Source: JAYQPQ01 sp038145405 (GTDB lineage: Bacteria; Pseudomonadota; Gammaproteobacteria; Pseudomonadales; GM7GCV1). From it: 64,000 nucleotides of DNA. Each line of letters begins with the position of its first letter. Within the stretch, counting starts at the first letter, position 1. The translations under genes were made by a program, and so were the position numbers. Location of the stretch: positions 17,311-81,310 of the forward strand of contig JAYQPQ010000001.1 in the NCBI GenBank assembly GCA_038145405.1, read 5' to 3'. This document shows positions 49,655-60,168 of the stretch, in pieces. A model generated the notes under the pieces. That model was not told the DNA's origin. It worked only from the letters and a program-made list of their open reading frames with translations, and made no database searches.

Positions 49655-50191
49655 ATGGCTGAACAACGCATGGTTCCCACGCTACGGGATTGCCCTGGCC
49701 GCATCGTACCCGTGGGCGACGCCATCACCATTCCGGCGCACACCTTTGTCACCATCACCCAGGCCCTAGGGGGCAATTACACCGTGGTTTATCGCGGCAA
49801 TATGGTGCGGGTGGATGGCACTGACGCCGATGCCCTGGGACTGGAAAAAACCGAGCTGCATTTCGATGCGCCGGCTGGCGACCAGATCGAAGAGGCCCAG
49901 GTGTGGCAGGCACTGGAGACGGTCTACGACCCGGAAATTCCGGTGAACCTGGTGAGCCTGGGCCTGATCTACAAGGTGGAGATCGACCAGACCGAGAAAA
50001 AGGTGCGTATCGCCATGACCCTGACGGCGCCCGGTTGCGGCATGGGTCCGGTGCTGGTGGGCGACGTGGAGTACCGCGTGTCCCTGGTGCCCAATGTGAA
50101 GGAGGTCGAGGTGGAACTGGTGTTCGATCCACCCTGGGATCGCAGCATGATGTCCGAGGAAGCCCAGCTGGAAACCGGGATGTTCTACTGA
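49655..50191 (+). CDS. sufT: Fe-S assembly protein SufT (MIP18/DUF59 domain)
   Basis: 178-aa protein with an N-terminal extension containing GNYTVVYRGNMVRVDGTDAD and a C-terminal MIP18/DUF59 domain (ALETVYDPEIPVNLVSLGLI, TLTAPGCGMGPVL with a conserved Cys). This is the SufT form found in many suf operons and linked to cluster maturation under iron limitation. It is absent from the E. coli operon. Its stop overlaps the sufE start by one base. Confidence 0.93.
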   Translation: MAEQRMVPTLRDCPGRIVPVGDAITIPAHTFVTITQALGGNYTVVYRGNMVRVDGTDADALGLEKTELHFDAPAGDQIEEAQVWQALETVYDPEIPVNLVSLGLIYKVEIDQTEKKVRIAMTLTAPGCGMGPVLVGDVEYRVSLVPNVKEVEVELVFDPPWDRSMMSEEAQLETGMFY

Positions 50192-50640
50192 TGACCGCAG
50201 CACCTGCGGCGACCGGCCCGTTTGGCGTCAGCATTAGCGCCCCGGATATTGTCGAAACCCTGGCCTTTTTCGACAGCTGGGAAGACCGCTACAAATACAT
50301 CATCGATCTCGGCAAGGAACTGCCGGGCATCGACCCGGCCAAGCAGACCGATGCCTATCTGATTCGAGGCTGCCAAAGCCAGGTTTGGCTCGACAGCCGG
50401 GTTGTCGATGGCCGACTCTGGTTCGAGGTCGACAGCGATGCTTTTATCGTAAAGGGATTGCTGGCGGTGGTGCTGGCGGCATACAACGGCAAGACTCCGA
50501 ACGAAATTCTCGCCTTTGATATCGACCATTATTTCACCGAGCTCGATCTGATGCGCCACTTGAGCCAGACGCGCGGCAACGGCCTGCGCGCCATGGTCAA
50601 GCGCATCCGCGATATTGCCCAATTGCAGACCGCCGCCTAG
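50191..50640 (+). CDS. sufE: Cysteine desulfuration protein SufE
   Basis: Sulfur acceptor for SufS, 149 aa. The start ATG shares one base with the sufT stop; longer readings run inside sufT. SWEDRYKYIIDLGKELPG and the sulfur-accepting Cys in LIRGCQSQVWLDSR are the family signature. Last gene of the operon; the next gene begins 66 bases on with a Tat signal and unrelated function. Confidence 0.95.
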   Translation: MTAAPAATGPFGVSISAPDIVETLAFFDSWEDRYKYIIDLGKELPGIDPAKQTDAYLIRGCQSQVWLDSRVVDGRLWFEVDSDAFIVKGLLAVVLAAYNGKTPNEILAFDIDHYFTELDLMRHLSQTRGNGLRAMVKRIRDIAQLQTAA

Positions 50641-50706
50641 ACAGCCATAAAATTTTCACGAAAGATGGCTAGCCTCGGCTATCCGTCAATTGGTTGCAGG
50701 CTCGCC

Positions 50707-51882
50707 ATGTCCAGCTATTCCCACATTCTCACCCGCCGCGCCTTTCTGCGTTCTTCGCTGGCCTCTGGTGTCGCCCTGAGTGGCCTGGGTGCCCTTCCCG
50801 GCCTGGCTCAGAGCTCCGGCGACGTCAGCCAGGCGCTGCTGCCGCCCGACGCCAACGGCCTGCGTCTGCTGCCGGGCTTTCGCTCGCGCGTCGTGGCGCG
50901 CAGCGGTGAACCACCCACGCGCAATTCGAGCTATCGCTGGCACGCAGCGCCCGATGGCGGCGCGGTGTTTCCAACGCCTCAGGGTGGCTGGGTCTATGTG
51001 TCCAACAGCGAGATGAATGACGGCGCCGGCGGCGTCGGCGCACTGCGCTTCAGCCCGTCCGGCGAGGTCGAGGATGCCTACCCCATTCTGCAGGGCACCA
51101 CGCGCAACTGTGCCGGCGGCGCCATGCCCTGGAACACCTGGCTCTCCTGTGAGGAATTTGACCGCGGCCAGGTCTGGGAATGCGATCCCTTCGGCGAGCG
51201 CGCGCCGGTGCTGCGCTCCGCTCTGGGCACCTTCAATCACGAGGCGGCCGCGCTGGATACCCGCAGCGGATTGATTTACCTGACCGAAGACGAGCGCGAC
51301 GGCCGTCTCTATCGCTTTGTAGCCGAGCGCTTTGTGCGCAGCGGCGTACCCGATCTCGCCGCGGGTCAGTTGGAAGTGGCGCGGATGGATATCAATGGCA
51401 TGGTGGATTGGCTGCCTCTGCCCGATCCGCTGGCCAGCTCGCAAGCCACGCGCGATCAAGTTCGCCAAAGTACCGCCTTTAACGGCGGCGAAGGTATGGT
51501 CTATGCCAACGGTAAGCTAGTTTTTACTACCAAGGGCGACAATCGCGTCTGGTCCTACGATGCAGAAGCCGGCCAGATGAGCGTGATTTACGACCCCGAA
51601 ACCCACAGCAACCCCATACTCTCGGGTGTGGACAATCTGGCGCTGACGCCCATGGGCAGTTATGCCGTAGCCGAGGATGGCGGCGACATGCAGATCGTGG
51701 TGCTGACGCCTCAGGGCCGCGTGGTCCCCCTGGTGCAGGTGATCGGCCAGGACGATTCCGAAATCGCTGGGCCGGCCTTTTCTCCCGACTGGTCGCGACT
51801 CTATTTCAGTTCACAGCGCGGCACTTCGGGTCGCAGCGAGAACGGCATTACTTACGAGATTACCGGCCCATTCGCCCTCTAG
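50707..51882 (+). CDS. Tat-exported PhoX-like protein (DUF839)
   Basis: 391 aa from the ATG at 50707. The N-terminus has a twin-arginine signal TRRAFLRSSLASGVALSGLG ending near ALA-type cleavage (GLAQ). The body is a beta-propeller of the DUF839/PhoX family: WNTWLSCEEFDRGQVWECDP, GTFNHEAAALD, YLTEDERDGRLYRFV and FNGGEGMVYANGKLVFTT. PhoX enzymes are calcium/iron phosphatases; whether the metal ligands are complete I cannot verify, so phosphatase activity is inference. No Pho box is evident upstream. Confidence 0.85.
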   Translation: MSSYSHILTRRAFLRSSLASGVALSGLGALPGLAQSSGDVSQALLPPDANGLRLLPGFRSRVVARSGEPPTRNSSYRWHAAPDGGAVFPTPQGGWVYVSNSEMNDGAGGVGALRFSPSGEVEDAYPILQGTTRNCAGGAMPWNTWLSCEEFDRGQVWECDPFGERAPVLRSALGTFNHEAAALDTRSGLIYLTEDERDGRLYRFVAERFVRSGVPDLAAGQLEVARMDINGMVDWLPLPDPLASSQATRDQVRQSTAFNGGEGMVYANGKLVFTTKGDNRVWSYDAEAGQMSVIYDPETHSNPILSGVDNLALTPMGSYAVAEDGGDMQIVVLTPQGRVVPLVQVIGQDDSEIAGPAFSPDWSRLYFSSQRGTSGRSENGITYEITGPFAL

Positions 51883-51973
51883 TTTTCGCCGCACGGCTCG
51901 CGCAAACGACACTTGGCATTGACCGCCCGGGAACAACTTGGCTCAATCGAGCCAGCAACTGAGGAGTCCATCC

Positions 51974-52681
51974 ATGGCGCCCCACTCACACACACATGGA
52001 GAGCATCACTACGCCGCCCGCATGGGCTGGCTGCGCGCTGCCGTACTGGGCGCCAATGACGGCATCGTCTCCACGGCCAGCCTTATCATCGGCGTGGCGG
52101 CGGCGGACGCCGGTCGCGGCGACATTCTGCTGGCCGGCATGGCCGGGTTAATGGCAGGGGCCATGTCCATGGCCGCCGGCGAATATATCTCGGTCAGCTC
52201 GCAGGCCGATACGGAGAAAGCCGATCTGACGCGGGAGGCACACGAGCTGCGCGTCAACCGAGCGCACGAGGAGGACGAGCTCGCCAGCATTTATGAGGAT
52301 CGCGGGCTGGATCCAGATTTGGCTCGCCAGGTTGCCCTGCAGTTGATGGCGCACGATGCCCTTGGTGCTCATGCCCGCGACGAAATCGGCCTGACCGAGA
52401 TTCACAGCGCCAGGCCCCTTCAAGCCGCTGGCGCCTCGGCACTGACTTTTGCCATTGGCGCCCTGCTGCCTTTGCTAGTGAGCCTGCTCAGCCCTGTCCA
52501 CCTGGCGATTCCCACCGTGGCCATTGCCTCGCTGCTATGCCTCGCCGGATTGGGCGGATTGGCTGCGCGTGCCGGCGGCGCCCCCATCCTTAAAGGTGTG
52601 GTGCGCGTAACCTTCTGGAGTTCGGCAGCCATGGCGCTGACCTATGCTGTCGGTGCGCTATTCGGAACGGTGGTTTCCTAG
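51974..52681 (+). CDS. VIT1/CCC1 family metal (Fe/Mn) transporter
   Basis: 235-aa membrane protein with five predicted helices. GAGGAG seven bases upstream selects the ATG at 51974. The opening LRAAVLGANDGIVSTASLII and the AGAMSMAAGEYISVSSQADT motif are family hallmarks, followed by a charged cytoplasmic helical insert (REAHELRVNRAHEEDELASI) that binds metal in VIT1. It probably exports Fe2+ or Mn2+ from the cytosol, which fits the iron theme of the region. Confidence 0.9.
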   Translation: MAPHSHTHGEHHYAARMGWLRAAVLGANDGIVSTASLIIGVAAADAGRGDILLAGMAGLMAGAMSMAAGEYISVSSQADTEKADLTREAHELRVNRAHEEDELASIYEDRGLDPDLARQVALQLMAHDALGAHARDEIGLTEIHSARPLQAAGASALTFAIGALLPLLVSLLSPVHLAIPTVAIASLLCLAGLGGLAARAGGAPILKGVVRVTFWSSAAMALTYAVGALFGTVVS

Positions 52682-53526
52682 CCGCTCTGCTGACAGTTCG
52701 CGCTCTGTAAGTTCTCCCACACCAGCATCGCCTGCTTGCGCGGCAACCCGCCGCGATAGCCGCCCAGCTCACTGTTCTGGCGAATCACCCGATGACAGGG
52801 AATTAGAAAAGCCACGGGATTGGCACCCACCGCCGAGCCGACCGCCCGCACCGCTGACGACTTGCCCGCTGCCTGGGCAATCTCCGCATAGGATGCCAAC
52901 TGGCCAAAGGGTATGCGCAACAGCGCGCGCCACACCTGAACCTGAAAGTTGGTACCCCGAACCAGCACCGAGACAGGTGCAGCCCGCCCGGATTCGGTGG
53001 CAAATATCCGCCGCAAAGTCTGACGTGCGCCGGCATCGTCGTGCACCAGCTCGGCCTCGGGCCAGTCGTTGCACAGCGCCAGGCGAAAGGCAGTGCCGGG
53101 CAGATGATCGTCGAACCAAAGCTGACAGATACCGCGTTCGGTAACTGCCACCCAGGCCGGACCAAAGGGGGTGTCGCCGACGCCATAGGCAATCTGCAGA
53201 TCGCGCCCCAGCTGCCGATACTGACCGGGGGTTACTCCCTCCAACTGGACGAAATGATCGTGCAGGCGCGATGCGCTGCTCAACCCCAGTTGTTCGCTCA
53301 CTTCCAGCAGCGGCTGCTGCCCCGACTGCATTTGGGTTTTGGCTGCCTCGAGCGTCAGGCTCTGCAAAAATTTTTTTGGCGTTACCCCGGCCCAGCGGGC
53401 AAAGAGTCGCTGAAAGTGGAATGGGCTCAGATGCACCTGCGCAGCCAACTCGTCGAAGCTGGGCTGGCGTCGAAAATTTTCCTGCAGGTAACGAATGGCG
53501 CGCTCGATGCGCTGGTAGTCAGTCAC
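52678..53526 (-). CDS. AraC-family HTH / O6-methylguanine-DNA methyltransferase fusion (Ada-like)
   Basis: 282 aa from a GTG at 53526 (VTDYQRIERAIRYL); a longer ATG reading to 53628 adds 34 unstructured residues and overlaps modC. An AraC HTH (QPSFDELAAQVHLSPFHFQR, residues ~15-100) is joined to an Ogt domain with active-site FLIPCHRVIRQNSELGGYRG. The N-terminal methyl-phosphotriester Zn domain of full Ada is missing, so induction by Ada-type phosphotriester repair is not expected. It ends in a four-base convergent overlap with the VIT gene. Confidence 0.9.
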   Translation of the reverse strand: MTDYQRIERAIRYLQENFRRQPSFDELAAQVHLSPFHFQRLFARWAGVTPKKFLQSLTLEAAKTQMQSGQQPLLEVSEQLGLSSASRLHDHFVQLEGVTPGQYRQLGRDLQIAYGVGDTPFGPAWVAVTERGICQLWFDDHLPGTAFRLALCNDWPEAELVHDDAGARQTLRRIFATESGRAAPVSVLVRGTNFQVQVWRALLRIPFGQLASYAEIAQAAGKSSAVRAVGSAVGANPVAFLIPCHRVIRQNSELGGYRGGLPRKQAMLVWENLQSANCQQSG

Positions 53527-53611
53527 TGGCCTGGCATTCCCCGGAATCTGGCTGCCATTCTGGCAGCGCGGCGAGCGGGTATCGAACCGTTTCTTGAGCA
53601 CCTGCGCTTTG

Positions 53612-54682
53612 CTAGGGAAGCAGGGCAACCGACTTGATCTGTGCCCACACCTTGCTGCCGGGTCGCAGCATCAACCGCTCGGCCGACTTGCGGGTAATGC
53701 GCGCCAACAATAGCGCTTGTCTGACCTGCACCCGCACCAGCACCGAAGGCGCATCGTCCTCCTCGCGCAGCTCCTCCACCTGACCCGGCAGAATATTGAG
53801 GATACTGCTGTCCTCGTGATGTCTCAGCGCCAGGCTGACATCGCGCGCCAGAATGCGCACTCGCACCTCGCCGTGGCCGCTGCCCTGCGAGGCAATCCAG
53901 AGTTCCCCGCCCGGTGTTTCCAGGCGGTCGAGTTTCCAGCAGGGATCGCGCTGAGCCACACTTCCCTGCCAGACCACACCGGCTTCGTCCTCTAGGCGCA
54001 GCGGAAAATCCAGACGCGCCAACATTTCGCCCAAGGGGCCCTCGCCCACGCATTTTCCGTCATCCATGACGATCAGATGATCGGCCAGGCGAGCTACCTC
54101 ATCGGCGCTGTGGCTAACGTAAATGAGTGGGATTGACAGCTCGCGATGCAGTCGCTCGAGAAAGGGCATGATCTCCGCCTTGCTGCGGCGATCCAGCGAG
54201 GCCATGGGTTCGTCCATCAGCAGCAAGTCGGGGCCACTGAGCAGCGCCCGCGCAATCGCCACACGCTGCCTTTCGCCACCCGACAAGGCGCCCGGCATGC
54301 GCTCCAGTAACGGCTGGATGGCCAGCATCTGCACCACTTCAGCCTCCGGCATCTGGCCATAGCCAGCCCGCTTGATGGCAAAATCCAGATTCCCCTGTAC
54401 GCTCAGATGGGGGAATAGCCCGGCATCCTGCACCACATAACCAACGCGGCGGCGGTGGGCAGGCTGGAAGTGATCGGTGGTCTGCCAGCGGTCACCCTTG
54501 ACCGACAGCTCACCACGAGCGGCAGGTTCGAGCCCGGCAATACAGCGCAACAGACTGGTCTTGCCCGAGCCCGAACGGCCAAAGAGCGCGGTCACGCCCA
54601 GGCCAGGAAGTTGCAGGTCGACGTCCAGGGCAAAGTCGCCGCGCTGCAGCTGCTGACGAATGTGCACGGAACCGCTAGTCAT
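53612..54682 (-). CDS. modC: Molybdate ABC transporter, ATP-binding protein
   Basis: 356-aa ATPase. Walker A is LFGRSGSGKTSLLRCIAGL, signature ALSGGERQRVAIARALLSGP, Walker B LLLMDEPMASLDR. A C-terminal TOBE (MOP) domain (about residues 290-356; ILARDVSLALRHHEDSSILN) identifies it as ModC. It overlaps modB by four bases. Confidence 0.95.
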   Translation of the reverse strand: MTSGSVHIRQQLQRGDFALDVDLQLPGLGVTALFGRSGSGKTSLLRCIAGLEPAARGELSVKGDRWQTTDHFQPAHRRRVGYVVQDAGLFPHLSVQGNLDFAIKRAGYGQMPEAEVVQMLAIQPLLERMPGALSGGERQRVAIARALLSGPDLLLMDEPMASLDRRSKAEIMPFLERLHRELSIPLIYVSHSADEVARLADHLIVMDDGKCVGEGPLGEMLARLDFPLRLEDEAGVVWQGSVAQRDPCWKLDRLETPGGELWIASQGSGHGEVRVRILARDVSLALRHHEDSSILNILPGQVEELREEDDAPSVLVRVQVRQALLLARITRKSAERLMLRPGSKVWAQIKSVALLP

Positions 54683-55374
54683 CGGGAAACCCCAAAATCC
54701 AACGCCGCAGTGCCGCGCGCGCGGCTGTACATGAGCAGCAATACGACAAAGGAAAACAGCAGCAGTACCGCGGACAGGCGATGCGCACCGGCGTACTGCA
54801 ACGCCTCTACCTGGGTATAGATCTGCACCGAGGCGACTCGCGTCTCACCGGGGATGTTGCCGCCGATCATCAGCACCAGGCCAAACTCACCCAGGGTATG
54901 GGCAAAGCCAAGAATACTGGCAGACACCAGGCCGGGGCGCGCCAGTGGCAATACCAAACTCACAAAACGATCCAGTGGGCCCGCTCGCAAGGTCGCAGCA
55001 ACTTCCAGCTGGGCGGCGGGGATGGCCTGCATGGCGTTTTGAATCGGCTGCACGACAAAGGGCAGCGAATAGAGCACGGATCCCACTACCAATCCCCAGA
55101 ATGTGAAAGGCAACAGCCCGATACCCAGTGCCTGGGTCAGCTGACCAATTGCGCCGTTCGGGCCCATGGCCAGCAGCAGATAAAAGCCCAGCACCGTTGG
55201 CGGCAGCACCAGCGGCAGGGCAACCAGCGCCGACACCGGCGCACGCCACCAACGGCGCGTGCCTGCCAGCCACCAGGCCAGGGGGATACTTATAAGCAGC
55301 AGAATTAAGGTGACAACACTGGCCAGTTTCAGTGTGAGCCAGAGTGCTTCCCAATCCGTGGCGGTGAATCCCAT
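54679..55374 (-). CDS. modB: Molybdate ABC transporter, permease
   Basis: 231-aa inner-membrane permease with about five or six helices. PLVLPPTVLGFYLLLAMGPN and the EAA-like loop EVAATLRAGPLDRFVSLVLP plus GFAHTLGEFGLVLMIGGNIP are ModB signatures. Middle gene of modA-modB-modC; three bases separate it from modA. Confidence 0.95.
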   Translation of the reverse strand: MGFTATDWEALWLTLKLASVVTLILLLISIPLAWWLAGTRRWWRAPVSALVALPLVLPPTVLGFYLLLAMGPNGAIGQLTQALGIGLLPFTFWGLVVGSVLYSLPFVVQPIQNAMQAIPAAQLEVAATLRAGPLDRFVSLVLPLARPGLVSASILGFAHTLGEFGLVLMIGGNIPGETRVASVQIYTQVEALQYAGAHRLSAVLLLFSFVVLLLMYSRARGTAALDFGVSR

Positions 55375-55377
55375 GAA

Positions 55378-56142
55378 CTATTCGCTGGCGAGCAGCAGGT
55401 AACCGTGTGCCCGGATGATCTCGGCGGCAGCGGGCGAGCGCAGGAACTGCACAAACTCCCAGGCTGCCGGGTTGCCTTCGCCGCGCGCCAGCACCACGGC
55501 GTCCTGCAGGATGGGCGCGTAAAAGTCGCGCTGCACTATCCAGAATGAACCCTCTGGCGCGGCGCTATTGCCCACCACCTGTGCCAGCGCTACCAGTCCG
55601 ATCTGGGCGTTGCCGCTGCTGACGAACTGATAGGCCTGGGAAATGTTCTCGCCCATGACCAGTTTGGGCTGAACTTCCTGATAAATACCCAGCGACTGCA
55701 ACGTTTCCAGCGCCGCCTTGCCGTAGGGAGCCAGCTCTGGATTGGCAATGGCCAGACGCTGGAAGCGCCCCGCAGTGAGCACGTCCAGATTTTCATCTAC
55801 CAGATTGGCCTGGCTCGACCAGAGCACCAGCGCACCCACCGCATAGGTAAAGCGGCTGTCGATCAACCCCTGCTGCTGGTCGATAAGCGCATCGACCTTG
55901 GCTTGGTCAGCCGAGAGAAACACATCAAAGGGGGCACCATTGAGCACTTGCGCGTAGAGCGCACCGGAGGCACCAAAGGAAGTTCGCACCTGGTGACCGC
56001 TGGTCTGCTCGAAGGCAATCTCGAGCAGCGCCATGGGCGCGGCGAAGTTGGAAGCCACAGCAAGGCGTACCTCATCCGCCTGCACCGGCAAGGCCAGCGC
56101 AAGGATGGCGCCCAGCCGCCAATGCCGCCCCAAACGCCCCAT
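55378..56142 (-). CDS. modA: Molybdate ABC transporter, periplasmic binding protein
   Basis: 254 aa with a Sec signal (LGAILALALPVQA). The mature start DEVRLAVASNFAAPMALLEI, then SFGASGALYAQVLNGAPFDV and AVGALVLWSSQ are the ModA/WtpA pattern for oxyanion binding. Leads the mod operon; a ModE-type palindrome is not evident in the 118 bases upstream. Confidence 0.94.
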   Translation of the reverse strand: MGRLGRHWRLGAILALALPVQADEVRLAVASNFAAPMALLEIAFEQTSGHQVRTSFGASGALYAQVLNGAPFDVFLSADQAKVDALIDQQQGLIDSRFTYAVGALVLWSSQANLVDENLDVLTAGRFQRLAIANPELAPYGKAALETLQSLGIYQEVQPKLVMGENISQAYQFVSSGNAQIGLVALAQVVGNSAAPEGSFWIVQRDFYAPILQDAVVLARGEGNPAAWEFVQFLRSPAAAEIIRAHGYLLLASE

Positions 56143-56260
56143 CTGTGAATGCCCTTCTGTGGGAACCAGAGCACATCATAAGAAAGTTAAGGCGAGAAGA
56201 ACATTTCCTTGCCACTTTTTAAGCCCCGCGAGGCGCGGGTCAATTCAAAAAGCGGTAAGG

Positions 56261-57337
56261 CTAGTTCGAAGAGCCGATCGTCGCCAGATCGAAATGCGCC
56301 CAGAGCGCGTGCCCGAAGGGATTGAGCCAGTCCGACAGCAGGCTGTTTTCCAGTCCCTTGGCCATACTCATGGTGGCCCACTCGCGCGCCAGGTCGGGAT
56401 TTTTGATGAAGTCATTGATATGCCAATAGGCCTGATAAAGCTGACCCAGGAAGCTGTGAACCCGCTGCCAGTAATGCGTCTTGATAATCAGGTGAAAATC
56501 TTTCGATTCAACACCAGCAAAGGCTTCGCGCAGTTCGGCTGCAGGGATATCGAAATAGCTACCCTGCAGTTCCAGACCTTCGAGAATCTGCTCACCGGTC
56601 AGGTAGGTACGCCACCAGCCGCGGAAAAAGGCTGCTTGCAGATTGGCTGGATCGAGCAACTGCTTGAGCTCGACTACCGCTTCGGGATTCCGCTGGGCTT
56701 CCTGATCGATCCACTGGCCAAGCTGAAAGTTTTCGTAGGCAGCAGCGGTTTCCGGGTTGGAGAAATTTGAACTGGCGGCCAGTCGCTCATCGACCAGTTC
56801 GGCCAGTATCTCTTCCATCTGGGGTGAAGAGGGTTTTTCGCTAAAGGGTTCGACGACATGGCGGCTGGTGACATCAAAGTTGCAGACTTGATCATTGGGG
56901 CAGATGCGTCGTCGCCATTCGGCTTCAGTCACCGGCGCGTCAAACAGAACGGGATCAAGCACCAGCTTTTTGCTGTCGCTACCCTTATCCTTTACCACTG
57001 CCACCAGCGCAACGTGAAAATTGCGCTCGGCAAACTGGGTTTCCTGCTCGTTCAGACTGGTGTCGAGGCCGGGCTCGGGGAAAGCCGTGTTCTTCATGGC
57101 CGGGTCGGCGTAAGCCCAGATCTTTTTCAGCTCGAGATCGTACTCGTTGGCAGCGATCTGGCACATGCGATGTGCCCGGGCCTCACTGTAGGCCAGGCCA
57201 ACATTCCAATTGAATTGTGAATCCTCGCGGAAGCGACCAAAGAGCTCCATACAAGCCTCTATGGTGATGCCGCTAACGGACGAACTCGCCGGGTTTTCAG
57301 TGTTGGGGTTGCTGCGTTTGGTTTTATCCGCAGTCAT
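56261..57337 (-). CDS. Protein-glutaminase-like protein with catalytic Cys replaced by Ser
   Basis: 358 aa from the ATG at 57337; no signal peptide. The N-terminal half resembles bacterial protein glutaminase (protein-glutamine deamidase), as I recall the Chryseobacterium enzyme: SEARAHRMCQ aligns with its CYARAHKMR, NFHVALVAVV with its YHVAVLV (catalytic His), LVLDPVLFDAPVTEAEWRR with its LDPSLF...VTDAAW (catalytic Asp), and CPNDQVCNFDV with its CTNTSC. The nucleophile position is Ser (AGT) here, one base from TGT. The C-terminal ~170 residues are helical and unrecognised. It may be a pseudo-enzyme or binding protein. Monocistronic. Confidence 0.65.
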   Translation of the reverse strand: MTADKTKRSNPNTENPASSSVSGITIEACMELFGRFREDSQFNWNVGLAYSEARAHRMCQIAANEYDLELKKIWAYADPAMKNTAFPEPGLDTSLNEQETQFAERNFHVALVAVVKDKGSDSKKLVLDPVLFDAPVTEAEWRRRICPNDQVCNFDVTSRHVVEPFSEKPSSPQMEEILAELVDERLAASSNFSNPETAAAYENFQLGQWIDQEAQRNPEAVVELKQLLDPANLQAAFFRGWWRTYLTGEQILEGLELQGSYFDIPAAELREAFAGVESKDFHLIIKTHYWQRVHSFLGQLYQAYWHINDFIKNPDLAREWATMSMAKGLENSLLSDWLNPFGHALWAHFDLATIGSSN

Positions 57338-57586
57338 TTCGCACCCCAACAATCAACACCCGGATCAGATCCGTACAAGCCATTTTTCTACCTCACTAGC
57401 TCGATGGTAAGCCAGAGCTTAACAAAAGTAAGCAAAGTAAGGGCAATTCTTTTCTGATATCTATCCCTGAAAATTGAAAGCTCAATGAATTCCTATATTT
57501 TTTAATAACTTGTGGCGCATTAATTCGCGACCAGAGGCTAGTTATCATCCCTGGAACGAGGCTACAAAAGTGCACGAAGTCTCCAC
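57338..57586. other. AT-rich intergenic region
   Basis: 249 bases between the glutaminase-like gene and the katG terminator; no gene seen. It is markedly AT-richer than the surroundings and probably holds the leftward promoter of the glutaminase-like gene. A perfect 13-base palindrome CGGATCAGATCCG (57361-57373) lies 24 bases upstream of that gene's ATG and could be an operator. Confidence 0.45.
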
Positions 57587-57613
57587 AAAAAAAGGCGCCT
57601 GTCTCCAGGCGCC
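57587..57613 (-). terminator. Rho-independent terminator of katG
   Basis: Perfect 8-bp arms GGCGCCTG (57594-57601) and CAGGCGCC (57606-57613) with a 4-base loop; on the reverse strand the stem is followed by seven T (57593-57587). It lies about 30 bases past the katG stop. Confidence 0.92.
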
Positions 57614-57641
57614 ATTTCCTTTTGGCTGGTTGGCTACGAAA

Positions 57642-59927
<2,286 letters not shown>

Positions 59928-60072
59928 TTACTTGAAATTGTGACGCGACTATTATGCATTAATTTCATACATTAATCTTTGATTTCTTATTGATTATTAC
60001 AATTCATTCTATAGCGCCAGTGCTCTGCACAACCGACGCCAAAATCCCAATTGAATTGTGCCGTCCATAAAG

Positions 60073-60090
60073 ATGTCATGGAAGCGTCAC
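60073..60090 (+). promoter_or_regulatory. Pho box (distal)
   Basis: ATGTCAT-ggaa-GCGTCAC: two 7-mers 11 bases apart; the first matches the PhoB half-site CTGTCAT at six of seven positions, the second at four. Weaker than the proximal box. Confidence 0.55.
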
Positions 60091-60112
60091 AGAGGCGGGC
60101 TTTTTCACTAAA

Positions 60113-60130
60113 TTGTCATGTATCTGCCAT
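60113..60130 (+). promoter_or_regulatory. Pho box (proximal)
   Basis: TTGTCAT-gtat-CTGCCAT: each half-site matches CTGTCAT at six of seven positions with the canonical 4-base AT-rich spacer. It ends 38 bases before the porin ATG, and a weak -10 (around 60142-60147) is correctly placed 11 bases after it. Confidence 0.78.
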
Positions 60131-60168
60131 AGATTGGCGCCCAATACCCCATTCTGGAAACCCAGCTT

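Noticed and set aside
56225..56239. CCCGCG/CGCGGG hairpin after the glutaminase-like gene as a terminator
   Set aside because: The stem is short with a three-base loop, and neither strand has a proper U-tract after it.
59940..60020. OxyR binding site upstream of katG
   Set aside because: AT-rich half-sites occur but I cannot fit four ATAG/CTAT-type elements with the right spacing.
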